Source: Chelonoidis abingdonii
Lineage: Eukaryota; Chordata; Testudines; Testudinidae
Reading direction: 5' to 3'
NCBI RefSeq assembly: GCF_003597395.2
Contig: NC_133770.1
Span: forward strand, 77,683,013-77,747,012
Length of the DNA stretch: 64,000 bases
Part shown: positions 36,095 to 47,967 of the stretch, piece by piece
Layout: each line of letters starts with the position of its first letter
Numbering within the stretch: position 1 is the stretch's first letter
Translations under genes and position numbers: made by a program
The notes under the pieces: generated by a model
The model's database searches: none
The model's input: the letters and a program-made list of their open reading frames with translations, nothing else
What the model was told of the DNA's origin: nothing

Positions 36095-38110
36095 ATGTAC
36101 ATAACAGCCATACTGGGTCAGACCAAAGGTCGATCTAGCTCAGTATCCTGTCTTCTGATAGTGCCTAATGCCAGGTGCCCCAGAGGGAATGCACAGGACA
36201 GGTATTCCATTCCCTGTCGCCCATTCCCAGCTTCTGGCAAACAGGCTAGGGACACCATCCCTTCACATCCTGGCTAATAGCCACTGGTTGACCTATCCTC
36301 CATGAATTTAATTAGTTCTTTTTGAACCCTGCTATAGCCTTGGTCTTCACAACATCCTCTGGCAAGGAGTTCCACAGGTTGACTGTGCATTGGGTGAAGA
36401 AATGCTTCCTTTTGTTTTAAACCTGCTGCCTATTATTTTCATTTGGTGGCCCCTAGTTTTTATGTTATGAGAAGGAGTAAATAATACTTCCTTATTTACT
36501 TTCTCCACACCAGTCATGATTTTATAGACCTCAATCATATCCCCTCAGAGTAGTCTCTTTTTCAAGCTGAAAAGTCTGTCTCCTCATATGGAAGCCGTTC
36601 CATACCCCTAATCACTTTTGTTGCCCTTTTCTGAATCTTTTCCGATTCCAATATATTTCTTTTGAGATGAGGTGACCACATCTGCATGCCATATTCAAGA
36701 TGTGGGTGTACCACGGATTTATATGGAGGCAATATGATATTTTCTGTTTTATCTATCGCTTTCTGAATGATTCCCAACATTTTGTTTGCTTTTTTGACTG
36801 CCGTTGCACATTGAGTGGATGTTTTCAGAGAACTATCCACAATGATTCCAAGGTCTCTTGAGTGATAACAGCTAATTTAGACCCCATAATTTTATGAGTA
36901 TAGTTGGGATTGTATTTTCCAACATGCATTATGTTGCATTAATCAATATTGAGTTTCATCTGCCACTTCGTTGCCCGGTCATCCATTTTTGAGAGATCCT
37001 TTTGTAGCTCTTTGCAATTAAGTCCCAGGCAGACTATCTTGGGTAGTTTTGTATCTGCAAATTTTGCCATCTCATTGTGTACCCCTTTTTCCAGATCATT
37101 TATGAATATGTTGAATAGTTCTGGTCCCAGTACAGACCCTTGGGGGACACCACTATTTACCTCTCTCCATTCTGAAAACTGACGATTTGTTCCTACCCTT
37201 TCTTTCCTATATTTTAACCATTTACCAATCCATGAGAGGATATTCCCTCTTATCCCATGACAGCTTACTTTGCTTAAGAGACTTTGGTGAGGGATCTTGT
37301 TAAAGGCTTTCTGAAAATCTAAGTACGCTCTCCACTGGATCTCACTTATCCACATGCATGTTGACCCCCTCAAAGAATGCTAGTAGATTGGTGAGGCATG
37401 ATTTCCCCTTACAAAAACCATGTTGACTCTTCCCTAACAAATTATGTTCATCTATGTATCTGACAAACTTGTTCTTCATTGTAGTTCCAACCCATTTGCC
37501 TGGTAATGAAGTCAGGCTTACTGGCCTGTAATTGCCGGGATCACCTCTGGAGCCCTTTTTAAAAATTGGTATTGAATTAGCTATCCTCCAGTCATGTGGT
37601 ACAGAAATTGACTTAAATGATAGGTTACAAACCACAGTTAGGAGTTCTGAAATTTCACATTTTAGTTCCTTCAGAACTCTTCGGTGAATACCATCTGATC
37701 CTGGTGACTTATTACTCTTTAGTTTACTAATTTGTTCCAAAACCTCCTCTATCACCTCAATCTGGGACAGTTCCTCAGATTTGTCACCTAAAAAGAATAG
37801 TTCAGGTTTGGGAATCTCTAGACTTCTAACATTGGTATATAAACACTTTAAAAACTTGTCACTTTTTAGCTGTCTGCCATTACATGATGGAATTGAATGG
37901 GACTTTTTTCATTTGACTGTTTCTCATCAAATGCTACCTGGATTTTGTCATCTTCCATCCTCTCCTCCTTACTAGGATATAAAGAATCTCCATTAATAGA
38001 TCCTCCCCTAAGGGATGTCTCTGTTAGAAGCATGTGTTCCTCCACACCTGTCAGCTTTCCCCCAACCTTGAGTTTAAAAACTGTTTTATGAGTAAAAACT
38101 GCACTACCTT
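36095..38110 (-). pseudogene. CR1 LINE ORF2 pseudogene, endonuclease part missing
   Basis: CR1 elements encode an endonuclease/reverse transcriptase (ORF2) that copies their RNA at the target site. On the minus strand the RT is readable in three pieces: 37755-37342 (KSPGSDGIH fingers, NYRPVSLTS), 37373-36939 (DFQKAFNKIPH, then SGVPQGSVLGP), and 36840-36562 (C-terminal domain with HLEYGMQMWSPH). The catalytic motif C reads FADTK where the family has two Asp, so one Asp codon is lost. Upstream, a stretch ending YTNVRS (start of the endonuclease) joins directly to a segment just before the RT near 37815-37845, so most of the endonuclease is deleted. The 3' untranslated end reaches about 36095. 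Frameshifts make it inactive. Confidence 0.85.
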
Positions 38111-39609
38111 TTGAGTAAAAGAATAAATAATGCTTTGTTTGAAAGAAGTTGTATTTGAGTAACTCAATGGGGCCAGTCTAGTTAATGGAGTTAGGAAACA
38201 GGGTGGTTGCAGCCCATAAATCCAGTCCCAGAGTGGCTGGACCCATGTGGCTTCATCCAGAGAGAAGTGCATGAAACCAGGCCTGTTAACCAAGGGAGAG
38301 GGTCCAGAAGGGGCCTAACGCATGGCTTGCTTGGTAACTGACACCAGACTGATATTGCTATCGTTGATGCCCAAAGGGAACGCTGGCAGTAATGTCATCT
38401 GGAGCAAGACTGAGTCCAAAGGAAGCAGCGTTTCAAGTGTGAGAATGATCAGAGACAGGTCCATGACATAAGGTAGGCTGGACTCTCTCTGTATTTAAGT
38501 ACAGGACTTTGCTTTGTAAAGGCTAAATAACACCAGTGACCTCCTTGGCTATTTTTACATCACTTTTGCTTATTGCTAGATTGCCTGGATTTACATGCTG
38601 TCGTTTGGGACTGTGTATTCATAATACAACTTTTAATGGCATTGACTCTGATCTCAGGATGGTGGGAGTGACTAAACCTCCTGGGACCATCTGTCAGAAG
38701 GTGAAGTTTTCCCCTGACTTTTCCTAGGGCCTCTGTACAAATCTTTCTCTTGAGACAGCCAATTGACTGTCCTTTGGGATTCTTTTCTTTTACCCCTGCC
38801 TCCTGCCCATCCTCATGGAGTCACTACTTTGTGGTACCCTTCCCTCCCTTCTTGACAGACCTGTACCATCAGCCTAGCAGACAAGATCATGGAAGAGTAC
38901 TGCTAACTTTGTAGTCCTTCCAGCATCTGACAGTCCAGTAAGTCCAGCTCTTGAATTTCTCCCTGGCAGTGACTTGTCGCTATACCCTGGGGCTTGCAAA
39001 ATTTCTTAAAGAACTAAATGAAAAATAAAGTGCTCCAAAGGCAAAAGTTTCCTGGAAGCTTCCTCAGATGAAATTCAGAAGGGTACCTTTCTAAGCCTGT
39101 TAACAGAAATTCTTCTGATTCTACCTGGACAGGCTGCAAATTTGACATTTCCCCCCCCAATGATGATTAGATTACTGGAGCTTGTAACAAGAAACAGGCT
39201 AGGCAATTGTTGACTAGTGCATGTTCCACAGAATGTTCAACCAACAAGATTCATAGAGCTAGATATATTAGTCCCACATCACAGAAAATTTTGATTTCAT
39301 GTGGGTGAGTTTGATAGTGATTTGAGGCTTAAATATCACTTCTCCGTGTTCTGCAGAAAATAGGACTTCATCTATGAATCAGTTAGATGTATGATTTGGT
39401 AGTTGAGTGACATTTTAAATGGAAAATTAATCTAGAGACTGGCACTAAATTTTTCTTATTATTGGTACAAATATATTTACAGTTTGTTCTTTGATGATTA
39501 TGGACTTGGACAACAACGAAGATCAAACTTCATGTATGCAACTTCAGTCATACTACCTCTCTTCCAAAATCTATATCTTAAAAAAGGCATTTGGGATAAT
39601 CTGTGAAAT
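38111..39609. other. Unassigned sequence
   Basis: No gene was found; nothing resembles a known element clearly. Confidence 0.4.
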
Positions 39610-40647
39610 GTATAGACCAGTAACACTTTACAGTTAACCTGCAAATTGATTGAAACAATTAGAAACAATAACAAGGCACCAGAAAGATCATGATATGAAC
39701 AGCATGGTTTCTGCAAAGGAAAATTGTCTCCTGGATCTTTTAATCTTAATAAAGAACTGATGGACATAATTTATTTAGATGCTACAAGATCTTTGTCAAA
39801 ATTTCACACAAGAGATTACTAAAGAAGCTAAGGTGTCATGGGATCAGAGACAAAATATTTCCATGGACCAAACATTGGCTAGGAGCCAGAAAGCTAAGGG
39901 TAGGATTAAATGATCTATTGTTAACCTTCTGCCATAATAACAGCAGGGTTCCAAGATGCTCAGTATTAGGACCTCCGTTGTATAATATATTAATTATCTT
40001 GGAAGGGGAGTGAGGGTGGGATTAATATTGAGGTAGCAAAATTGCCAGGTGACACAATTATTTAGGTTAAGTTAGGAGCAGAGGTGACTGGGGAACTTCA
40101 GAGAAATGTAAACAAGCTAGATGAATGGGCAATATAATGGAAAATGAAATTCAGTGTCATTAAATGCCAAGTAACGTATATTGCAGGGTTCTAAATTAGC
40201 TGAAACAATTCAGGGAAAGGACCTGATTATTGTGGTAGACAGCTTAATGAAGACCTCTGCTCAATTTTCAGCTGTGGTGTAAAAATAAAATGCAAATAAG
40301 ATGTTAAGTTGCACAAGCGAGAGAGTGGTGAATAATATGACAAAAATATTGCTTTTTAAATAAATCAGTGATATGGCGTTATTCAGAATACTGTGTGCAG
40401 TAGTGGTCACCCCATCTTAAAAAGAATATTGTAGAACTACGGAGTATGAAGAGAAAGGTAATAGAATGATCGAAGGTCTGGAAAGACTCATGAAGAGTGA
40501 AGGAAAAAATGGGATTCTTTACCTTACAAATGACACAAATAAGAGAGGGCATGATAAAAGTATATAAAATAGTGAATAGTATAGAGTCAGTAGATCAGGA
40601 ATGTCTAGTCTTCCTGATCTCATTATACAGAACAAAGAAAAAAGAAT
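39610..40647 (+). pseudogene. CR1 LINE reverse transcriptase relic
   Basis: The plus strand carries a very decayed CR1 RT. Near 39840-39930 it reads as HPWTKHWLGARKLRVGLN (the thumb-proximal region), near 39950-39980 SVLGPP stands in for GSVLGP, and near 40040 AKLPGDT replaces the FADDT catalytic box. C-terminal conserved words continue to about 40600. Indels break all frames. It is older than the copy at 36095-38110. Confidence 0.7.
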
Positions 40648-41065
40648 GAGGAGTACTTGTGGCACCTTAGAGACTAACAAATATATGTGAGCATAAGCTT
40701 TCGTGGGCTAAAGTAGGAAGAGAACATGAAAAAATGGGTGTTGCCATACCAACTCTAATGAGACTAATTGATTAAGTTGGGCTATTTTCAAGAGGAGGGG
40801 AAAAAAGCCTTTGTAGTGATAAATAGGACGGCCCATTTCAAACAGCTGACGAGAAGATGTGAGTAACAGTAGGGGGAAAATTAACATGGGGAAATAGTTT
40901 TTAGTTTGTATAATGACTCATCTACTCCCAGTCTTTATTCAAGTCCAGTTTGCAAATTAATTCTAGTTCTGCAGTTTCTCGTTAGAGTCTGTTTTTGAAA
41001 TTTTTCTGTTGAATAATTGTGAGTTTTAGGTATGTAATTGAGTGACCCTGTGAAAGTCATTGAGG
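40648..41065 (-). repeat. PLE 3' fragment, antisense, second subfamily
   Basis: The reverse complement of 40650-40710 holds the GAAAGCTTATGCTC and gtctctaaggtgccac module, with stem II of the hammerhead destroyed. The rest (gttgccataccaactc, aatgagactaattgatt, and so on) looks like the untranslated and endonuclease-adjacent part of a Penelope-like element. Confidence 0.65.
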
Positions 41066-42942
41066 ACAAGAATTAAGATTAAAGAAGGCATTGGGCATTT
41101 ATATGAATATCAAGATCAAAAAAACTTTGTGGAAAGGATATTGAAGCTCATGCTTCAGGTTTTAAGACAATATCTAACTATTGGAGATTAGGATGAGATC
41201 TAATGTGGGGGCAGATTGTCTCAGATCTGCCCATTGTGGGATTTTTATACCTTCCACTAAAGCCTTTGATGCTGTTCATTTTAGGAGTCAGGACACTAGA
41301 CTAGTATGACAATCCTATGCTCCTGTGTAATGCTTTCTATAGAACTAAATAGCACCCTTCAAGACAGTGTACAATATATGGAATAAGTGACAATAAGTGG
41401 TCATTTAAAGATATTAAACACAGACTAAATGGTAGTACTATTAATTACAATTTCTTTACAGTGGTTGTCATTGAAAAAGATGACACAAAGAATGACCACA
41501 ATAGAGAAATTTCAAATACCATAGTGTTATAACTCTTCATTAAGATTGCATTTTCAATGGCAACCACTTACTGTTACTTAACAATTTTGTACTCCAGTTT
41601 GAGAGCTGCTGTTTGAATGTTCCCTGATACATCCTTGTTCTGAAATCCTGTTTACATGCTATATGGAAGTATTCATATGGTAATTTAAAGTACTGTGCTT
41701 ATGGGATGGGGTGCCTTTTGATAAAGATATCTAGTGTCTGTGCTATTACACTGTTAAGCAAGTTGTTCTCCTGCTTGATCTTGTTTAAAAACCTCATTCC
41801 CCGCTAGAGTTTGGCAATTTTTGTGTGTGTAAAATGCGGTGTTGGTTACACAAACATTTTGCAAATTAGTGTTAATTTCTCCAAATTATTTTGGTTCAAA
41901 CAATTTCCAAAAACATGGAACTTCATTTTGAAACTATCAAAAGTTTCTAAGTTTTCTTTTCAAAATGACTTTTCATTTAGAGATTCCTTTATTTATAACA
42001 ATTAAAAATGTTAAAAGTATCCTTAAAGTGATTTGCTTTATTTTGCTCTGTGCACAGAGGGAGCAGAATCCTCCACTGTGTCTAGGATCATCCAGCCTTC
42101 ATGCCTTAGAACTGTACTGGTTACCCTGTTCTGGAGGCATAATGAAGCACATAAGTAGCATGCCTGTTGCTGGTAAACTTGCTGAAGACACACATAAGAT
42201 CATGTGCGGTTTCAGGTGATTTACAAATCTTGGAACTAACCCAACCATCCGTGCACTCTTTGTATTGATTAAAAGCGTATGGAACCACTCAACAGCTGAT
42301 TTGTAAAAAGATCTGTCACACAGATCCTTTTCCTCTGGTTAGCTTCTAGAGAGCAGCCTCCAAGAAGTAAGATATTTGTGAAAGGCAGGGTTTCTTTTCC
42401 TTCTTACAGGAGCAATTTTCTATGTTTACTAAAAGAAAATGAATATTCTTGTTGAGGAATCTTTCAGGTTCACAGTATTTGTTTTGGTACATTATATTTT
42501 TCCAAATAGAGAGCAATTACTAAACAAAGAAAATGTTTATCCCTTTCTCCATTTCCCTGTTGCCTCCATTGCTGTGTGGCTGAAATGATTAATGGGATAT
42601 GCTGGGTTAAATGGCTTATGTTTTGGTACTCAAATTGTAGAAGCAGCTTTGAGCAAAGCTTTTAGTCTGAGTGCCAGATTGGAAGATATTTTGAAGGCAG
42701 TTGATTGGACCAGCAGTTCCACTTCTCTCAATTTAGCCATAAATCAATTGATTTTTCTACAGTAGTTTTTCATATGGCTTGAACTTGAGTAATGAACATT
42801 CCTGTCTTGGAGTAAAATTGTGACTTTCCTAGATCATCTTGGAAAGATGACCAAGATTTATGAAAGGGACAGAGGTAAATATATCACATTTTCCCTATCC
42901 TCCTCCTGTATTTATCCCTCTCTCCTCTCTACCTCTTCTTTT
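41066..42942. other. Unassigned AT-rich sequence
   Basis: No gene or recognisable repeat was found. Confidence 0.4.
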
Positions 42943-42947
42943 ATTCT

Positions 42948-45235
42948 TGTCCCTGCCAGCAGGTATATGGGATCTTGGGGAGCAATTACCACACAGATGG
43001 GGTGCCAATTAATTTCTTTATTAAAGGAAAAAGGAAGTGGTGGGAATTTAACAATAAAATACGAAGGGATGGGATATATACGGTGTTTACAATAGACAAT
43101 GATGGGGGGGTTCTTATTGAACAGTGTAGGGAGTTCTAACAGCGGGGTACAGTAAGTGGGGTTCAGCACAATGGGATACAGTACAGTCAATAAGCAACTC
43201 AACTTTATATAGGAACAACTCTAGGTACAGTGTGGAATGCAAAACGTACCAAAAAGAAATGCAAAATAAAATGGTAGTAAAATGTTAACAATCTCAATAT
43301 GAATGTATAAGGGTTAGTGCCTTATATACAGAACACAATGTATTAATAAAAGAACAAAGTATATCAGAAAATGTGGATCAAACCAATGAGTTATACATTA
43401 CAAGTAGGAATGATGAAAACAGACAATAATCCAATATGGATAAGTGAAATTCAGCAATGTAGAAAAATACTGGGACTTAATTTGTGAAGGCTGTATAGAA
43501 GAGTGCAGCGGGTAAGACAACGGAGCATGTTGATAGTGACTCTCGGTAGGGGAGTGACATGATGAAGGGCAACTGCTGAGAGGAGGAGTGCAGCTGTAAG
43601 CATCCAGAGACTCTCTGAAGCCCCCTGGTATGGTAAAGACAAGGCAAAATGTGATGGTGATCTGCGTAGGGGAGGGGCAGCGGAGAAAAAGAAGCGACAA
43701 AGGTTTGGGAAGTTACACGGGGAGCCCGAAGCAGCAAGGGGTTTTGGTAAGTTTGGAGGTGTATGCAGATGCGGGGGGGGGAAGCAGCAGTATTGTTGGC
43801 GGAAGCTCGGGGGCGAGTGCAAATACGGGGGAAGAAAGCAAGCAAGGGTTTGGAAGTTACACAGAGGGAGAAGCGCAAGGGTTTGGTAAGTTCGGAGGGT
43901 GAATGCAGACGCGGGGGGGGAGCAGGCAAGGAGTTGTAACAAGAAGACATGGAGAAGCACACAGAGGCGGGGAAGGAGCGGGGGAAAACAGAAAAGTTAT
44001 ACAGAGGGAGCAAAGCAACAAAAACCTTATCTATCTTAACCAACAACTCCGGCAAAAACAACAATATATCACCAATTCTACGCAAAACGATAAACAAAGC
44101 AACTATACGGGGAGCAACAAAACACACAAAACTATAACAAGGCAGGTGCAACTTACAAGCTCTATAATCTTAATAAACTATAACGATATTAATACAAATA
44201 ACACCAATATCCTATGGTGCATCCTTATTACTATGGGAAGTTACAGAGGCAGAGTGTATGTGCCAGCGAATCCAGCTCCCGAAGGAAACCAAGGGATAGT
44301 GGGCTGCAGCAGTGGGATCTGGAGCAGAGCCCCGAGGCAAAGCCACAGGAGCAGAGCTTAGCAGCGGCACACAACTCTATTTTTAGCAGCAAAGTGCCGC
44401 GGAGTTTAGGAGAGATTTTAAGACACAGACAAGGTTTAAGCTTGAGTCCTGATGTGCTGGGAAGACAGAGCAGCGCTACTAAAATAAAATAAAAGATAGA
44501 AAGTTTCACAGAGGGATTCTTTCAGCCCCAAGGTAGCAGCAAAGGCAGAAGCAGCAAGAAATCAGAAGCTAGGTACGGTCTCGATAATCAGAGATTCTCA
44601 GGCCAGCAATTCGTTCCTCGTGGGGGGGGAGTTAAAAATGGGAGTGTGCTCAAAAACAACGAGAGCGGAGAGCGACCCCCAAAAGACCCCTAGCTGATTC
44701 AGACAGGTGCAAAGGCAAGACTTCTCTGGGGTCTGATCAGAAAATGTCTGGTTTTTAAAGGCAAACTTAGGCAGTTCTCCGCATACTTTGACTGGCTCCT
44801 CTTGAACAGGGGAGAGAGACAGAGCAGGGAAAAACGTAGTGAGCACAGAGACATGGTCTGGGCAGAGTTCTGTGCAATAGGTTGACTCAAAAAGCACATG
44901 AGCTATGACTCATGCCCAGGATCCTTAAAAACACAATTAGGTCTTGACAGCTTGACATTGCCTCACCCTACACCGAGCCCAGTTTAACAAGTGATAACCA
45001 GGACTAACCCTTTGAACAGGGCAGTGGTCCACTTAGCACAAGTGGCCATCCCTTTGAGAAAGGGCAGATGGCTCTTGGTAAAAACTTAAGGGGCCCTCTC
45101 TTTGAGAAGGCAGTGGCCCTGGTAAACAACTTAACAGCCAGGGAGGGGCGGCCACAGGAGGAGAACAAGAACAAAATGGAGTATGGGGACAGCTGTAAGA
45201 AACAAAATGGAATAGGGGGATAGCTGTAACAGACA
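42948..45235 (-). mobile_element. Unusually long solo LTR (2.29 kb), antisense
   Basis: The block starts TGTCCCTG and ends AACAGACA, flanked by the 5-bp direct repeat attct (42943-42947 and 45236-45240). On the minus strand an AATAAA signal (complement tttatt, 43017-43022) lies about 70 bases from the 3' end, which sets the orientation. The far end (45005-45140, the U3 side) has three diverged copies of a ~45-bp unit containing ctttgagaa. There is no second LTR, primer-binding site or coding region. Open frames of up to 224 codons inside it show no retroviral motifs. Confidence 0.8.
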
Positions 45236-45240
45236 ATTCT

Positions 45241-47589
45241 CTCTACCCTACCCCCACCGTAGAAGTCCTAAGATACCCAGTTAAACTTTAGTTGATCTAG
45301 ACAGTTGGTATTGTCTAGTAGAGGTAGATTCTGCTATGTGTTCAGTCATTTCAGAATGATTTCTACAAAAAAGATGGCAGTAACCTGAAAGGACGTTGTA
45401 TTGTGTAGATCAATTACCAGTATAACTTGAGTATGTTAAAGTAGTTATGAACATTTGCCTTTTTTAATTTATTATATTTGCTTTTCATGTTGCCTGATAT
45501 CAAAGTGCATTTCTACCATAAAATAACTTTGTACAAATGACATTGTGCAGTACTATATTCATCATGCCTCCTCATGGATTTCCATATCAAATACACACAG
45601 TTTGCAAGAAAAAACAGCTTCCATTTTTTCTCTTTTTGCCAGTCTCTCAAACCTGTTCTGGGCTCTGAAAGTCAGGTTGCGTTCTCTCCATTTCTCTGAT
45701 CACCATTGACAGAGGTGCAACTAGTAACAGCTATGCAGGTCCGCTGTCTTCAGCTTATGCCCTCAGTGCCACCCAAGCAAACCTACTTTGCTTACATCCC
45801 AATATTCTAGTGCAATATTTGTGCCTTGATATTTTGTTGGTACTGGTGAAGTTGAATTGTAATGATACAACAATTGTAATGATACAACAAAATGTTGGGC
45901 TTTACTGGTGACTCCTTGGGAATTCATTCTCTGACAAAGTGATTCTTCAGCTCTTCATGGTCAAAATGTGCTTAATAGCATTTGAAAGATAGATCTATTA
46001 CATATTCACTGGTGAGTGAACGTAGAAAGACATTGGATTTAAATGTAAATTTGTGCTGTTCAGTGCAGAATCACAAAGGCTACATTTGGAGTGTTGAATA
46101 AAACAAACTGCGATCAGGGAATGACCCCCTACATCACTGTGCTTCAAGGATTTGTTATTCAAGGGGATATGGGAAAGTGGGTCAAGATTCTCCAGTCTGT
46201 AAAAGATTTGAGGTCACATCATAAATGCTTGTGAAATAAAGGAAAAAAATAAAGATGGCTATTCAAACAAGTGACCTATACAAAAGCAAAGAGGTGATAA
46301 ACAGTACCCTCTGATTACGGAAGGGATGTGACAGTTTGCATGGTGAGACACATCTCTCCTGTGGTTAAATATTGTGGAAAAATATGTCAAAATACAATTA
46401 AATTGCACTTGTGACTTCTGAACCTACTGCTGTAAACCAGTCTAATGGTTATTGGAATTTCATAGGCCACAGTTTTAAAAGGGCAGAAGTCTGTGCAAAA
46501 TTGCACTTTTATACTTGTGTGCACAGTTGCCGCAACTGCACACAAACTGGGTGATTGTATATGCACATAGGTATTTGCTCATGCAATCATCCCTTGTGTG
46601 CAGTGATGTCTGGATGTTCAAATATAGAAGAGTAAGTTACACAGGCATTTTTGCTTGCCTGCTGGACCTTTCTTTTTCATAGGATCTAAATTTTGAAACA
46701 AAAGGCTTAAATTTCTGATTTGCTTTGACAATTTTAAATGTATTTAGAACACCTCTCATTGGGTAACAACCCTGCTGAGATCACAAGCATTTTTTCTGCA
46801 AGCAGGTTGCCACTAGCAGTAAGACTCTCTCATGGCAATTATAATTAAGAACGTTATTGTCAAAAACAATTCAGGATTTAGACCAGAGCAAGAATGTTCT
46901 CTCAGACTCCTGTTCTAAGTACAATAACATAGTGAGTGCACAATGGTAATTTGGGCATCATTACTTTACACAGTGGTAGCTACCAGATGCAGTAGTAGGA
47001 ACAACCAAGGGAAGCAGTTTAAAAGGTGGATTACAGTTACTAACCTGGGAATGAGAATGTTCACATTATAGATGGGTTTACAGTTCTCCTCCTTGTCCAG
47101 TAAATACATTAAACAAACATCATGTTTCCCTGTGTTCCTTGAGGCAAATAAAACCTTTAGGTAAAGTTTACTACTTATGGAATTAAACTGTTTTCCTAAA
47201 TATGTTGAGTTTTCAGAGTCAACTGATAAACTACTTACTCTAAGCACATAAGTTTACATTAGTGCCTCAGTTTTAACACTAGTTAAGTTTTTTATCTCTA
47301 GCCTTAAATGTTGAAATGATTTTTCCTTGCACAAACATACAGTAAATTCAAAAGAAAATTACTCTGATACTTTGCTTAATTGCAGGTTTCCACCGCCCCA
47401 TCCCCCCAGTCTTATAAATTCCTGGATGAAACAGTGGACACAATCCTGGAATCTGAACTTAAGTAAAATTTTCATAGTGAAAACTCCCACTGAACCCAAA
47501 GTGAGATCTGCAGGACTGAGTCCAGTATCAGAGATGGTGGCAGAATTGCCCTCTCCTGAATCTATATGACAGTATTAGAAAATGTACTC
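45241..47589. other. Unassigned sequence
   Basis: No gene could be supported. A foldback with gtgtgcacagttg/aactgcacac arms lies at 46518-46550. Confidence 0.4.
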
Positions 47590-47590
47590 A

Positions 47591-47778
47591 GTTCTTCTTC
47601 GAGATGTGTTGCTCATATCCATTCCAATTAGGTGCGTGCGCGCCACATGCACGTTTGTCGGAAGATTTTTACGCTAGCAACACTCGGTGGGTCAGCTGGG
47701 CGCCCCCTGGAGTGGCGCCGCCATGGTGCCGGATATTACCCCTGCCGACCCAACCGCCCCTTAGTTCCTTCTTACCGT
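47591..47778 (+). repeat. DIRS left inverted terminal repeat
   Basis: It runs from gttcttcttcgagatgtg to agttccttcttaccg and is about 85-90% identical to the reverse complement of 53501-53690. DIRS uses inverted rather than direct terminal repeats. Confidence 0.9.
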
Positions 47779-47967
47779 CCGTGTCGGTCGTTGGAACAGT
47801 GGAGCATGGCTTAGCTGATCTCCACCTCCATAGCTTCTCATAGTTCTTTCATCGTTATTGTGTATATAGTTCAATTTTCTATATTTCTAGTTAGTTTTAT
47901 TAGTTCTTTAACGTAGTTATTATATATAGTTAAGAGGGGTTGGGGATTAGCCCTTTCCCCTCACCTG

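Noticed and set aside
43477..44151. 224-codon minus-strand frame inside the long LTR
   Set aside because: No gag, pol or env motif, and it lies wholly inside an LTR bounded by a target duplication.
47327..47569. 80-codon frame upstream of the DIRS element
   Set aside because: The frame starts in AT-rich DNA, has no splice support and no recognisable motif.
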